The notes: a model not told the origin generated them from the letters alone. Numbered from the stretch's first letter, positions 1-8,759 are shown. The stretch: DNA of 64,000 bases from Streptomyces sp. NBC_00370 (GCF_036084755.1 NZ_CP107968.1:4185501-4249500); one strand, 5' to 3'. Numbers and translations are program-made.

Positions 1-309
1 ATCCGGTACGTGCCCGAGCTGGTGCTCCAGCACCCGCGTACGTCCCCCGCGCGGCATGCCGAGTTCTACCGGATGACCGCCCGCAACCGCGTATGGCTGG
101 CGCGGCGCCATCTGCCCGCCCTGCTCGTGCCGCTCTACCTCGGTACGTGGATCCTGCTGACGGTGGCCCGCACGCGCTCGCTCAGCGGGCTGCGCGCCTG
201 GTTCGGCGGCTTCTTCGAAGGCGTACGGACGGCGTGCGGCGCGCGCCGGCCGATGCACTGGCGCACGGTCCGGCGGATGACGGCCCTGGGCCGACCCCCC
301 GTCATCTGA
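1..309 (+). CDS. Glycosyltransferase family 2, C-terminal end (partial)
   Basis: Only the last 102 codons are present; the frame is open from base 1 and ends at TGA 307-309. The tail has the pattern seen at the end of many actinobacterial membrane-associated GT2 enzymes: a short stretch with LQHPR, a YRMTARNRVWLARRHLP segment, one hydrophobic helix (LLVPLYLGTWILLTVA) and a GFFEGVR motif before a basic end. The donor and acceptor cannot be inferred because the catalytic DxD domain lies outside the window. The next gene starts about 100 bp downstream behind an iron box, so it is probably a separate transcription unit. The family call rests on the tail pattern alone. Confidence 0.6.
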   Translation: MRYVPELVLQHPRTSPARHAEFYRMTARNRVWLARRHLPALLVPLYLGTWILLTVARTRSLSGLRAWFGGFFEGVRTACGARRPMHWRTVRRMTALGRPPVI

Positions 310-349
310 CGCTCGGCCGGGCGGACTTGTTGCCTGTGGGCCGCTGAGG

Positions 350-368
350 TTAGGTTTCCCTCACCTTG
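350..368 (+). promoter_or_regulatory. Iron box (DmdR1/IdeR-type operator)
   Basis: TTAGGTTTCCCTCACCTTG matches most positions of the actinobacterial iron box TTAGGTTAGGCTCACCTAA, including both TTAGGT and TCACCT. It lies about 40 bp before the GTG of a siderophore-binding lipoprotein, as expected for Fe(II)-dependent repression. Binding is inferred from the consensus. Confidence 0.8.
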
Positions 369-408
369 CCCGGAAGGTCTCCGGGTGACTTCGGGGAGGC
401 CGCTACAC

Positions 409-1401
409 GTGTCCACGACCACGTCCAGAACCTTCACCCGCCGGATCACCGTCGCAGCGGCCGCCACCGCGTTCGCCGTCTCCCTCGCCGCGTGCGGCAG
501 CGACGACCACGAGCAGGCGGACGGCGGCAGCGCGTCGGACGGCGCGGGGGCGGCCGGTACGCACACGCTGTCCACGGTGATGGGCGACGTGAAGGTCGGC
601 AACGCCCCGAAGCGCGTGGTCGTGCTCGACACCGACGCGCTGGACTCGGCCGTCACGCTCGGCGTCACCCCCGTCGGCGCCACGACCGTCGTCGACAAGG
701 CGCCCGTCTCCACCTATCTGCCGGCCGCCGCCGTCAAGGGCGTCAAGCCCGTCGGTCTGATCGGCGCGCCCAACCTCGAAGCCGTCGCCGCGCTGAAGCC
801 GGACCTCATCCTCAGCAGCAAGGTGCGCGACGAGAAGAGCTACCCGGCGCTGTCGCAGATCGCCCCGACGGTCTTCACCGACACCACCGGCCCGACCTGG
901 CGCGAGAACTTCGACCTGCACGCCGACGCGCTCGGCAAGAAGAACGAGGCGGCCAAGGTCGTCGCCGACTACACCGCCCACGCGGGGCGGGCGACGGACG
1001 CGCTCGGCGGCGCCGCGAAGGCGAAGGGGACCACCTTCGGCTTCGTACGGTTCGTGGAGGGCGCCGACACCCGGCTCTACCTCAACGACACCTTTGTCGG
1101 CTCCGTCTTCAAGGACCTCCAGGTCGGCAGGCCAGCCAACCAGGACAAGGACGGCTTCTCGCTCGACGTCAGCCCCGAGCAGATCGACAAGGCCGACGCG
1201 GGCGTCATCTTCTACTCCGCCTACGGCGACCCGAAGAAGGCCAAGGAGACCGACACCGTCGCCGGGCCGCTGTGGCAGAAGCTCGACGCGGTGCGGAAGG
1301 GCAGGGCCTTCAAGGTCGACGACAACCTGTGGATGCTCGGCATCGGCTACACCGGCGCGAACAAGGTGCTGGACGAGATCCAGAAGGACCTCTCGAAGTA
1401 G
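409..1401 (+). CDS. Iron-siderophore ABC transporter substrate-binding lipoprotein
   Basis: FecB/FhuD-type periplasmic-binding protein (330 aa) that should capture a ferric siderophore outside the membrane for import. The chosen GTG lies 8 nt after GGGGAGG; an ATG 24 nt upstream has no ribosome site. The N-terminus is RR followed by a hydrophobic core and the lipobox LAAC (Cys29). After it come KRVVVLD, a central ALKPDLIL segment and an end of the type GYTGANKVLDEIQKDL, all usual for the family. It converges on a two-gene siderophore biosynthesis operon, leaving only 23 bp between stops, and carries its own iron box. No permease or ATPase gene is nearby, so it must share these with another locus. 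The exact ligand is unknown. Confidence 0.88.
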   Translation: MSTTTSRTFTRRITVAAAATAFAVSLAACGSDDHEQADGGSASDGAGAAGTHTLSTVMGDVKVGNAPKRVVVLDTDALDSAVTLGVTPVGATTVVDKAPVSTYLPAAAVKGVKPVGLIGAPNLEAVAALKPDLILSSKVRDEKSYPALSQIAPTVFTDTTGPTWRENFDLHADALGKKNEAAKVVADYTAHAGRATDALGGAAKAKGTTFGFVRFVEGADTRLYLNDTFVGSVFKDLQVGRPANQDKDGFSLDVSPEQIDKADAGVIFYSAYGDPKKAKETDTVAGPLWQKLDAVRKGRAFKVDDNLWMLGIGYTGANKVLDEIQKDLSK

Positions 1402-1424
1402 CGGAGTCGGCGCGGGAGGCCCCG

Positions 1425-2888
1425 TCAGGACCGCCGCGCCCCGAACGTCGTCCAGGCTGCCCGTTCCGGCACCCGCAGGACGGTCCGCGCCGCGACCGCG
1501 TTGAGGATGGTCGCGGCGCGCCACGCCCCCAGCGTCAGATCGGGGGCGCTCACCCCGTGCGTGTGCAGCTCGGCGTTCTGCACGTACAGCGCGCCCCGCA
1601 CCCGTGGGTCGAGGGCCACCCGGTACGTCCCGTCGATCCGGTAGCGGCCCCTGTCGTCCCAGTCGATGAGCTTCGCCGGCCCGTCGCCGTCGAGGAAGTC
1701 GGGTCTGGCCGCCGCGTAACCCGTCGCGGAGACGATCGCGGACGTACGGATCTCCATGACCGTGTCCTGCTCGGTGTGCCGGCAGGTCAGTACGTACCCG
1801 CCGGCGCCGTCCGGTCCTTGCCCCTTCTCCGGTGCGACGCCGACGACTTCGAGTCCCGGGTGCAGCGCGGCGCGCGGCTCCGTGCCGCCGATGGTGCGCT
1901 CGTACAGCTCGTCGTGTATCTCGGCCAGCGTCTCTTCGCTGACGCCCTTGTACAACTGCCACTGCTCACGCACGAGTTCGTCGCGCCGGGGCGCGGGCAG
2001 GGTGCGGAAGTAGCGGATGTAGTCGGGGGTGAAGTGCTCAAGTCCCAGCTTGGAGTACTCCATCGGCGCGAACGCGGGGGTACGGGCGAGCCAGCGGACG
2101 TACGGGCCGCCCGCGCCGTCGCCGTCCTGGTGGCGCAGCAGGTCGAGGGCGACCTCGGCCCCCGACTGACCGGCTCCGATGACGGTGACGTCGTCGGCCG
2201 CCGCCAGCTCCGCCCGGTGGGTGCGGTAGTCGGCGCTGTGCAGGATCCGGCCCTCGTGGGCCGGGGTGAGCAGCGGGCGCAGCGGTGCGGGGACGACCGG
2301 GAGGGTGCCGACACCCAGCACGATCTGGCGTGCGAGTAACCGCGTCGTACCGCCCTTGGCCGAGCGGTACGTGACGGCGAAGGCGCCCGCTTCGTCGTCC
2401 CAGTCCAGTTGGGTGACGCGGGCGTCGAAGCGGCAGCTGGCCAGCCCGTCGGCGACCCACCGGCAGTAGTGGTCGTACTCACGGCGCGGGATGTGGAACC
2501 GCTCGGAGAAGAAGAACGGGAACATCCGGTCGTGCGCGTGCAGGTAGTTGAGGTACGACCAGGGGCTGGTGGGGTCGGCCATCGTCACCAGGTCGGCGAG
2601 GAAGGGCACTTGGAGGACCGTGCCCTCCATGAGCAGCCCGGGGTGCCAGGAGAAGGCGGGCTTCGCGTCGAGGAAGAGCGTGCGCAGCTCGGGGGCGCGG
2701 TCGCAGAGGGCGGCCAGCGAGAGGTTGAACGGGCCTATCCCGACCCCGACCAGGTCGTACACGGATCCCTCTTCGCGCGTCGGCTCTTCGTACGCCTGGT
2801 CTTCGTGCGCCTGGTCTTCGTGCGCCGGCTCTTCCTCGTACACGGACTGCCCTTCGTCGACGGCTTCCACGGCCGGTGAGTCGGTCAC
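1425..2888 (-). CDS. L-lysine/L-ornithine/diamine N-monooxygenase (DesB/SidA/IucD family)
   Basis: Flavin-dependent N-hydroxylase (487 aa) that converts a terminal amine, probably cadaverine or a related diamine, to a hydroxylamine for hydroxamate siderophores. Visible are the FAD-binding motif GVGIGPFNLSLAAL near residue 48, the NADPH-binding VIGAGQSGAEVAL near residue 225 and the late ATGYAAARPDFL motif. The GTG start overlaps the TGA of the upstream decarboxylase gene (GTGA, 2885-2888), so the two are translationally coupled. The first 42 residues are an unusual acidic extension with imperfect repeats of EDQAHEDQAYEEP, absent from typical family members. Transcription should be driven from the iron box upstream of the decarboxylase. 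Substrate is inferred from the neighbour, not from sequence. Confidence 0.9.
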   Translation of the reverse strand: MTDSPAVEAVDEGQSVYEEEPAHEDQAHEDQAYEEPTREEGSVYDLVGVGIGPFNLSLAALCDRAPELRTLFLDAKPAFSWHPGLLMEGTVLQVPFLADLVTMADPTSPWSYLNYLHAHDRMFPFFFSERFHIPRREYDHYCRWVADGLASCRFDARVTQLDWDDEAGAFAVTYRSAKGGTTRLLARQIVLGVGTLPVVPAPLRPLLTPAHEGRILHSADYRTHRAELAAADDVTVIGAGQSGAEVALDLLRHQDGDGAGGPYVRWLARTPAFAPMEYSKLGLEHFTPDYIRYFRTLPAPRRDELVREQWQLYKGVSEETLAEIHDELYERTIGGTEPRAALHPGLEVVGVAPEKGQGPDGAGGYVLTCRHTEQDTVMEIRTSAIVSATGYAAARPDFLDGDGPAKLIDWDDRGRYRIDGTYRVALDPRVRGALYVQNAELHTHGVSAPDLTLGAWRAATILNAVAARTVLRVPERAAWTTFGARRS

Positions 2889-4501
2889 CGCGCGTCCTCC
2901 TCGGCGGCGCCCGCGGCCACGACGGCGGCCAGCAGCGCCGCCACCTGTTCCGGGGTGGTGTGCGGATTGAGCAGGGTCAGTTTGAGGCGCACCCGTCCGG
3001 GGTCCTCGCCGGGCAGTTCGGTGCGGCCGACGACGGCGCGGCCCTCGCGCAACAGCCGCCGCCGCAAGGAGGCGTTGATGGCGTCGGTGCGCGCCGGGTC
3101 CGCGGGGCCCGTGGGGACGTAGCGGAACAGGAAGGCGGTCAGCACCGGTTCGGCGTGCAGTTCGAGCCGTGGGTGGTCAGCGACGGCGCGCGCGCCCGAC
3201 CACGCCAGGTCGTGACAGGCGTCGACTAGCCGGCCGAGCCCTTCCCTGCCGAGCGTGCGCAGGGTGACCGCGATCTTGAACGCGTCGGCGCGGCGCGTCG
3301 TGCGCAGCGAGAGTCCGAGCAGACTCGGGTAGCCGGCCTCCTCGTCGTCGACCGGGTTCAGATAGACGGCGCGGCGCGCGAGCGAGGCGTACGTCTCGGC
3401 TCGGCGCACCAGGAACACCCCGGCAGCGGCGGGCTGCCAGCCCAGCTTGTGCCAGTCGAGCGAGATCGAGTCGGCCAGCGCCAGCCCGTCCAGGAGCGGT
3501 GCGAGCCGGTCGGACAGCAGGGCCCCACCGCCGTACGCGGCGTCCACATGCAGCCAGGCGCCGTGCGCTGCCGCCAGCGCCGCGCACGCGCGCAGCGGGT
3601 CGATCGCGCCGGTGTCGGTCGTACCGGCCGTGGCGACGACGGCGACCGGCAGCTCGCCGCGGAGCGCGCAGCCCGCCAGGGCGGCCTCCAACGCGACGGG
3701 ATCCATGCGCTGTTGATGGTCGACGGCCACCGGCAGTACGGCGTTCTCGCCGAGCCCGAGCAGCGCGGCGGCGCGCTGGACGGAGAAGTGCGCCGCTACG
3801 GACGCGAGGATCCGGGGGCTGCTCCCCTGCCCGGCACCCGGCACCCCGGTGAGTTCGACCTGGCGTCCCGCCGAGCCGCCGACGACGCGGTCGCGGGCCA
3901 GCATCAGCCCCATGAGGTTGGACTCGGTGCCGCCGGAGGTCAGCACACCGGCCGCCGACTCCGCTTCGTACCCGACGAGTTGGGCCAGCTCGGCGAGGAG
4001 CAGGGTCTCCAGGGTGGTGGCCGCGGGTGCCTGGTCCCAGGAGTCCTGGGACGGGTTGAGCGCGGAGACGGCGAGATCGGCGGCGACGGCGACGGCGAGG
4101 GGCGGGCAGTGCAGATGGGCCGCGCAGGCCGGGTCGGCCGGGTCGGCGCTGCCGTGGGCGAGCAGCTCGGTGAGCCGGTGCAGCGCGCCCGCGTCGCCAC
4201 CCCCGGCCCTCGTCGGGCTCGTACCCGTACCGGCGCCCGCACCTGCTCCCTGGCCCGGACCCGCCGCGTTCCGGAAGGCGGCAGCGACCGCCGTGGCGAT
4301 CTCGTCGGGCTCCCCGCCCTGGACGGGGCCGCCCCGGCGCGCCGCGCCCTCGGCGAGCGCGTCCAGCACCGTACGCACCAGGGGCTCCAGCGCGGCGGCG
4401 CCCCCGGTGCCGCCGGCCAGACCGGTTCCCGGCCCGGGGGCCGCAGGACCGAGGGCCGCCTCCTGGAGAATCGCGGGCAGAGTGCTGGGTGACAGGGTCA
4501 T
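2885..4501 (-). CDS. PLP-dependent amino-acid decarboxylase of siderophore type (DesA-like)
   Basis: Group II pyridoxal-phosphate decarboxylase (538 aa), likely lysine to cadaverine or a close relative, the first step of hydroxamate siderophore synthesis. Signature parts: LTSGGTESNLMGL near residue 188, HVDAAYGGG near 318 with the cofactor Asp, and SLDWHK with the Schiff-base lysine at about residue 352. The ATG at 4501 follows CCGGAG; a longer upstream reading would run into the promoter region. The first 100 residues are Gly/Ala/Pro-rich and longer than in DesA (about 480 aa). It overlaps the monooxygenase gene by 4 bp. Substrate specificity (lysine versus diaminobutyrate or others) cannot be fixed from sequence. 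Confidence 0.85.
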   Translation of the reverse strand: MTLSPSTLPAILQEAALGPAAPGPGTGLAGGTGGAAALEPLVRTVLDALAEGAARRGGPVQGGEPDEIATAVAAAFRNAAGPGQGAGAGAGTGTSPTRAGGGDAGALHRLTELLAHGSADPADPACAAHLHCPPLAVAVAADLAVSALNPSQDSWDQAPAATTLETLLLAELAQLVGYEAESAAGVLTSGGTESNLMGLMLARDRVVGGSAGRQVELTGVPGAGQGSSPRILASVAAHFSVQRAAALLGLGENAVLPVAVDHQQRMDPVALEAALAGCALRGELPVAVVATAGTTDTGAIDPLRACAALAAAHGAWLHVDAAYGGGALLSDRLAPLLDGLALADSISLDWHKLGWQPAAAGVFLVRRAETYASLARRAVYLNPVDDEEAGYPSLLGLSLRTTRRADAFKIAVTLRTLGREGLGRLVDACHDLAWSGARAVADHPRLELHAEPVLTAFLFRYVPTGPADPARTDAINASLRRRLLREGRAVVGRTELPGEDPGRVRLKLTLLNPHTTPEQVAALLAAVVAAGAAEEDAR

Positions 4502-4595
4502 GGCTCGACTCCGGAATGTGCGGTACGGAGACTGACGGCGGAGGTGGCGCGCGGCAGCCCCCCACGTCCCCCCGTACGCACCGGCCACCAGATAC

Positions 4596-4614
4596 TTAGG
4601 TGAGCCTAAGCCAC
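4596..4614 (-). promoter_or_regulatory. Iron box upstream of siderophore biosynthesis genes
   Basis: TTAGGTGAGCCTAAG at 4596-4610 is the strong half of the DmdR/IdeR site (reverse complement CTTAGGCTCACCTAA). It is about 95 bp upstream of the decarboxylase ATG and oriented toward it. With the box at 350-368 it suggests one iron-responsive regulon for all three genes. Confidence 0.85.
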
Positions 4615-4693
4615 ACCGCGGCCCAGCGGGAAACGCGCACTACGGGCGCGCAGTTGGCGCCGCACGCACCTTCGACGCCTCACCCCTGAGCGC

Positions 4694-5266
4694 TCACCCC
4701 TTGAGCGCGCGGCCCCAGATCTCGGTCGCCGTGCCCGAGCCGAGCGAGGGGACCGAGGAGACCGTGCCGGTGACGGCCCCCAGCGGGACCCAGCCCCAGG
4801 ATCTGAGCGCGCCGACCGCCGCCGCGTTGTCCGGGTCGACCCTCGCCGTCACCAGCGAGGCGTCCGTCCGTACGAGCAGCTGCTCCAGCAGCCGCGTCGC
4901 CACCTTGTCCCGCCGGAAGGCCGGCACGACCATCAGCTCGGCGAGCGCGAACACCTGCCCGGAGACGGTCAGTTCCTCCACGTCCCACGGGGTGTCACGG
5001 CCGATGCCGCGCCACCACTCGCCCGCCCTGTCGAGCAGGAACCCGTACGCGTAACCCGCCGACTCGGCGCCCCCGCTGCCGCTGCCCACCATCATGTCGA
5101 AGCCGGGGCGCTGCACGTCCCTGGCGAAGGCTTCGAGGAATCGCTGCCGGTCGTGGAACTCCTCGCCGTGCACCCGCTGGTACGCCTCGACGTACACGTC
5201 AGCCACGGCTTCCCGCTGCTGCTCCGCCTGCCACCGACTCAGGCGCCGCATGAACACCTCTGCCAC
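4694..5266 (-). CDS. GNAT-family N-acetyltransferase
   Basis: Acetyl-CoA-dependent acyltransferase fold of about 190 aa. The central segment FALAELMVVPAFRRDKVATRLLEQLL is the GNAT motif A (acetyl-CoA pyrophosphate loop, here RRDKVA in place of Q/RxxGxG/A), and ALRSWGWVPLG is motif B. The GTG at 5266 is preferred because GGGAGGG lies 4 nt before it; an ATG five codons in is the alternative. It lies downstream of the siderophore promoter but is not similar to IucB/DesC-type siderophore acyltransferases, so I would not assign it to that pathway. Substrate unknown. Confidence 0.7.
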   Translation of the reverse strand: MAEVFMRRLSRWQAEQQREAVADVYVEAYQRVHGEEFHDRQRFLEAFARDVQRPGFDMMVGSGSGGAESAGYAYGFLLDRAGEWWRGIGRDTPWDVEELTVSGQVFALAELMVVPAFRRDKVATRLLEQLLVRTDASLVTARVDPDNAAAVGALRSWGWVPLGAVTGTVSSVPSLGSGTATEIWGRALKG

Positions 5267-5355
5267 GTGCCCTCCCGCCCGCTGTACACGTGCGCCAACC
5301 CGCGGCGCGCCTGCTTCCATCGTCGCAGGCCGCAGCGGATCGCGGTAACCCCGGC

Positions 5356-5381
5356 CCCGGGCGATCCGGAGATCGCCCGGG
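5356..5381. terminator. Hairpin between carboxypeptidase and GNAT genes
   Basis: Perfect 11-bp stem CCCGGGCGATC / GATCGCCCGGG with loop CGGA. It lies just 3' of the carboxypeptidase gene, so it most likely ends that transcript. Confidence 0.65.
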
Positions 5382-5419
5382 TGTGCGAGGCGCTGTCGCG
5401 TACGGGAGTTGGCGCGGTG

Positions 5420-6316
5420 CTACTTCTTGAAGCCGTAATCCATCAGCTTCTTGGCGTCCGCCGTGCGGTTGGCCTCCGAGGAGGACGCGAGGACCGTACC
5501 GATGACGGTCTTGCCGCTGCGGGTGGCCGCGAAGACCAGGCAGTACTTGGCCTCCGGCCCCGAGCCCGTCTTGATGCCGATGGTGCCCGAGTAACTGCCC
5601 AGCAGCTTGTTGGTGTTGGTCCACGTCATGTAGCGGTAGCCGTTGGTCTTGGTGGTGACCTTCTGCTTGGTCGACTTGGTCTTCACGACCGTACGGAAGG
5701 TGGAGTACTTCATGGCGCTGCTGGCGAGCTTCGTCAGGTCGCGCGGGGTCGAGTAGTTCGAACCGCTGCCGATGCCGTCGAACGAGTCGAAGTGCGTGTT
5801 CTTCAGACCGAGCGTCTTGGCGGTGGAGTTCATCTTCCCGATGAACGACTTCACCCGCGCGGCCCGCGTCGAGCCCGTGCCGAACTTGTCGGCCAGCGCG
5901 TACGCGGCGTCGCAGCCGGACGGCAGCATCAGCCCGTACAGCAGCTGCCGCACGGTGACCTTGTCGCCGACGATCAGCCGGGCCGACGAGGCGTTCTTCG
6001 AGACGATGTAGTCGCTGTACGCCTTCTGGACCGTGACCTTGGAATCCAGGTTGAGGTTCTTCTGCGCGAGCACCACCCGCGCCGTCATGATCTTCGTGGT
6101 CGACCCGGTGGAACGACGGGTGTCGGCGGCCTTGGTGTAAAGGCTCTTGCCGGTGCCGTTGTTCATCACGAAGCCGCCCTTGGCGACAATGGTCGGGGTC
6201 TTGGGCGCGGCGGCGGCCTGCGCCGGGAGGGCGAACGCCCCGGCGGCGGCGACGGAGCCCGCGGTGACCACGACGACAGCGGACAGGCGCCGGATGCCCA
6301 TAATGCCGGTTTTCAA
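5420..6316 (-). CDS. D-alanyl-D-alanine carboxypeptidase (S11 family)
   Basis: Low-molecular-weight penicillin-binding protein (about 298 aa) that trims peptidoglycan stem peptides outside the cell. Visible: a signal peptide (KTGIMGIRRLSAVVVV ... LPAQA), the SxxK motif in GSTTKIM with the nucleophilic serine, and the KTG motif in GIKTGSG. The second motif, normally SxN, reads SGC in LPSGCDAAYAL. The TTG at 6316 follows GGAG by about 8 nt and is chosen; the ATG at 6301 is the alternative and has a weak ribosome site. No C-terminal membrane anchor is visible, so the enzyme may be freely secreted. Divergent from the DipZ-like gene. Confidence 0.85.
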   Translation of the reverse strand: MKTGIMGIRRLSAVVVVTAGSVAAAGAFALPAQAAAAPKTPTIVAKGGFVMNNGTGKSLYTKAADTRRSTGSTTKIMTARVVLAQKNLNLDSKVTVQKAYSDYIVSKNASSARLIVGDKVTVRQLLYGLMLPSGCDAAYALADKFGTGSTRAARVKSFIGKMNSTAKTLGLKNTHFDSFDGIGSGSNYSTPRDLTKLASSAMKYSTFRTVVKTKSTKQKVTTKTNGYRYMTWTNTNKLLGSYSGTIGIKTGSGPEAKYCLVFAATRSGKTVIGTVLASSSEANRTADAKKLMDYGFKK

Positions 6317-6550
6317 GATGAATACTCCAAATACCCAAAGCGGTGCGGCTGTCTGAGGTCGCCGCTTGCTCATGAGATGCGCGAGACGGACCAATGGATG
6401 TGCGTTTCATGAGAATTTTCCGGGTGTACGAGCCATGTTGTACCCGATGGCCGGCCCCTCAGTCGACGCCCCCGTACGAACCGGGCACGGCCCCGGGCGC
6501 ACAGGTTAGGGTCGTAGGCTCGGCCTGTCCGTCCGTGCGGGAGGTCGCCT

Positions 6551-8242
6551 GTGGTCACTTTGGTGCTGATCGGGCTCGTCGGCGGGCTGATCACGGGAAT
6601 TTCGCCCTGTGTCCTGCCGGTGCTGCCCGTCGTGTTCCTGTCCGGCGGGGTGCGGTCCGGGGAACGGCCGGCGGGCCGGCCCGGCCGTCGGCCGTATCTG
6701 ATCGTGCTCGGACTCGCCCTCAGTTTCAGTGTGTTCACCCTGCTCGGGACGTTGATCCTGAGTGCGCTGCCGCTGCCCGACGACACCGTCCGGTGGGCGG
6801 GGCTCGTGGTGCTCGTCGTGCTCGGGGTCGCCATGATGGTGCCGGCCGTGCAGCATCTGCTGGAGAAGCCGTTCAACTGGATCCCGCAGCGCCGGGTACG
6901 GGCCGAGCACGGCGGGTTCGTGCTCGGGCTCGCGCTCGGCGCGGTGTACGTGCCGTGCGCCGGTCCTGTGCTCGCCGCCATCACCGTCGCCGGCGCCACC
7001 GGGAAGATCGGCGTCAGGACCGTGCTGCTGACCGTGGCCTTCGCCGTCGGGACCGCGCTGCCGCTGCTCGGGTTCGCGCTCGCGGGACAGGGCGTCGCCG
7101 AGCGGGTACGGGCGTTCCGCGAACGCCAGCGGGGGCTGCGGGTGCTGGCCGGGGTCGTGGTGATCGCGCTCGCCGTCGCGCTCACGTTCAACGTCACCGA
7201 CGTGCTCCAGCGCGCGGTGCCCGACTACACCGCCACCCTCAACAACGCGCTCGACGGCCAGGGCGGGGCCGCGGCCCGGCTCGGCGGCTCCGGCGGGAGC
7301 GCGTCGCTCGCGGACTGCGCCCAGCAGCCGTCCGAGACCCTGGAGGACTGCGGAAAGGCGCCCGCGATCTCCGGGATCCAGCAGTGGCTGAACACCCCGA
7401 ACGGCGCGCCGGTCAGCGCGAGTTCACTCAAGGGGAAGGTCGTCCTCGTCGACTTCTGGGCGTACTCGTGCATCAACTGCCAGCGCGCCATCACCCATGT
7501 CGAACCCTGGTACGACACCTACCAGGCCGCCGGGTTCGAGGTGATCGGCGTGCACACCCCCGAGTACGCCTTCGAACACGTCCCCGGCAATGTCGCTGCG
7601 GGGGCGAAGCGGCTGCGTGTCAGCTATCCCGTGGCGCTCGACAACAAGTACACGACCTGGGACAACTTCGGTAACGACTCCTGGCCCGCCGAGTATCTGA
7701 TCGACGCGAAGGGCGAGGTGCGGCACGTCGCGATCGGCGAGGGCGACTACGACGGCACCGAGGCGCTGATCCGGCAGTTGCTCACCGCCGCGCACCCCAC
7801 GGTGAAGCTGCCGCCCGCCACACACGTCAGCGACACGACACCCAGCTCCCCGCAGATGACGCCGGAGACCTACCTCGGCTCGGAGCGCGCCAACACCTAC
7901 GCGGCCGGCACGCCACTGCCCGCAGGCACCCGGGACTTCAGCTATCCCGCCTCACAGCCGCCCAACACCTTCGCGCTCAGCGGCAGTTGGAAGGTCGGCG
8001 GCGAGGCCGTCACCGCCGAGGGACGCTCGGGCGTCCGGCTCAACTACCTGGCGAACGACATCTACCTCGACGTGGGCGGTACGGGCACGGTGACGGCGAA
8101 GATCAACGGCAGGACGACCACCTACCGGATCTCCGGCGCACCCGACATCTATCCGCTGCTCAGCGCCGAGGACCAGCAGAGCGGCACGCTCGACGTCACG
8201 CTGTCGCCGGGGCTGAGCGCCTACTCGTTCACGTTCGGTTAG
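6551..8242 (+). CDS. DipZ-like CcdA membrane protein fused to thioredoxin domain
   Basis: Disulfide-reductant carrier (563 aa). The N-terminal ~240 residues are CcdA/DsbD-beta-like with about six membrane helices and the redox cysteines in GISPCVLPVLPVV and VYVPCAGPVLAA. A TlpA/AhpC-type thioredoxin domain follows (about 290-420) with the CINC site in FWAYSCINCQRA. The last ~130 residues look like the beta-sandwich DipZ C-terminal domain. It is the layout of mycobacterial DipZ, which passes electrons from cytoplasmic thioredoxin to extracytoplasmic partners. GTG start is 4 nt after GGGAGGTCG. Its 3' end overlaps the convergent S4 gene by 14 bp. Confidence 0.88.
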   Translation: MVTLVLIGLVGGLITGISPCVLPVLPVVFLSGGVRSGERPAGRPGRRPYLIVLGLALSFSVFTLLGTLILSALPLPDDTVRWAGLVVLVVLGVAMMVPAVQHLLEKPFNWIPQRRVRAEHGGFVLGLALGAVYVPCAGPVLAAITVAGATGKIGVRTVLLTVAFAVGTALPLLGFALAGQGVAERVRAFRERQRGLRVLAGVVVIALAVALTFNVTDVLQRAVPDYTATLNNALDGQGGAAARLGGSGGSASLADCAQQPSETLEDCGKAPAISGIQQWLNTPNGAPVSASSLKGKVVLVDFWAYSCINCQRAITHVEPWYDTYQAAGFEVIGVHTPEYAFEHVPGNVAAGAKRLRVSYPVALDNKYTTWDNFGNDSWPAEYLIDAKGEVRHVAIGEGDYDGTEALIRQLLTAAHPTVKLPPATHVSDTTPSSPQMTPETYLGSERANTYAAGTPLPAGTRDFSYPASQPPNTFALSGSWKVGGEAVTAEGRSGVRLNYLANDIYLDVGGTGTVTAKINGRTTTYRISGAPDIYPLLSAEDQQSGTLDVTLSPGLSAYSFTFG

Positions 8243-8627
8243 AGCCCGGGTCCTGGAGCCGGTCCAGCTCCCTGCGGTCCCGCTTGGTGGGCCGGCCCGC
8301 GCCCCGGTCACGGATCGCGATCGGGAGGACGAACTCGCGGGGCGGCGGCGGGGGGCTGTTGTCGACGTAGCAGGTCACGGCGACCGGCGGGCCGACCCGC
8401 TTGCGGACGATCAGGGAGACGACCACGACCCGCTCACGGCCCGCGTGCCGGACCCGGACCTCGTCGCCCGCCTTGACCGTGTACGCGGGCTTCACCCGCT
8501 CCCCGTTGACGCGGACGTGGCCCGCGCGGCAGGCCGCCGCCGCCTGGGAGCGCGTCTTGGTCAGGCGTACGGACCAGATCCAGGTGTCGACCCGCGCCGT
8601 GCCCTCGCTCGTTCCCTCAGAAGCCAT
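8229..8627 (-). CDS. S4-domain RNA-binding protein (Hsp15/HslR-like)
   Basis: Small basic protein (132 aa). Residues 13-75 form an S4 RNA-binding domain (VDTWIWSVRLTKTRSQAA, GHVRVNGERVKPAY, VKAGDEVRV), followed by a strongly basic C-terminus (GRPTKRDRRELDRL). In E. coli Hsp15 binds stalled 50S subunits carrying nascent chains; the same role is inferred here. It is convergent with the DipZ-like gene with a 14-bp overlap. Upstream, 8640-8750 is a G/C tract of repeated CGGACCCC-type words without a gene. Confidence 0.8.
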   Translation of the reverse strand: MASEGTSEGTARVDTWIWSVRLTKTRSQAAAACRAGHVRVNGERVKPAYTVKAGDEVRVRHAGRERVVVVSLIVRKRVGPPVAVTCYVDNSPPPPPREFVLPIAIRDRGAGRPTKRDRRELDRLQDPGSNRT

Positions 8628-8759
8628 ACTCCGAGGGTAACGACCACACCAGGACCCGGCTCGTGAAATTCGGACGCGGACCCCGGCGGCGCGGACCCCA
8701 GGGCACGGCCCCCGGGGACGGACCCCACGGGCACGGACCCCGGTGGGGCGGCGCGGCGG

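Noticed and set aside
350..4614. Complete desferrioxamine cluster desABCDEF
   Set aside because: Only binding protein, hydroxylase and decarboxylase are seen; the acyltransferase next door is an ordinary GNAT without DesC features.
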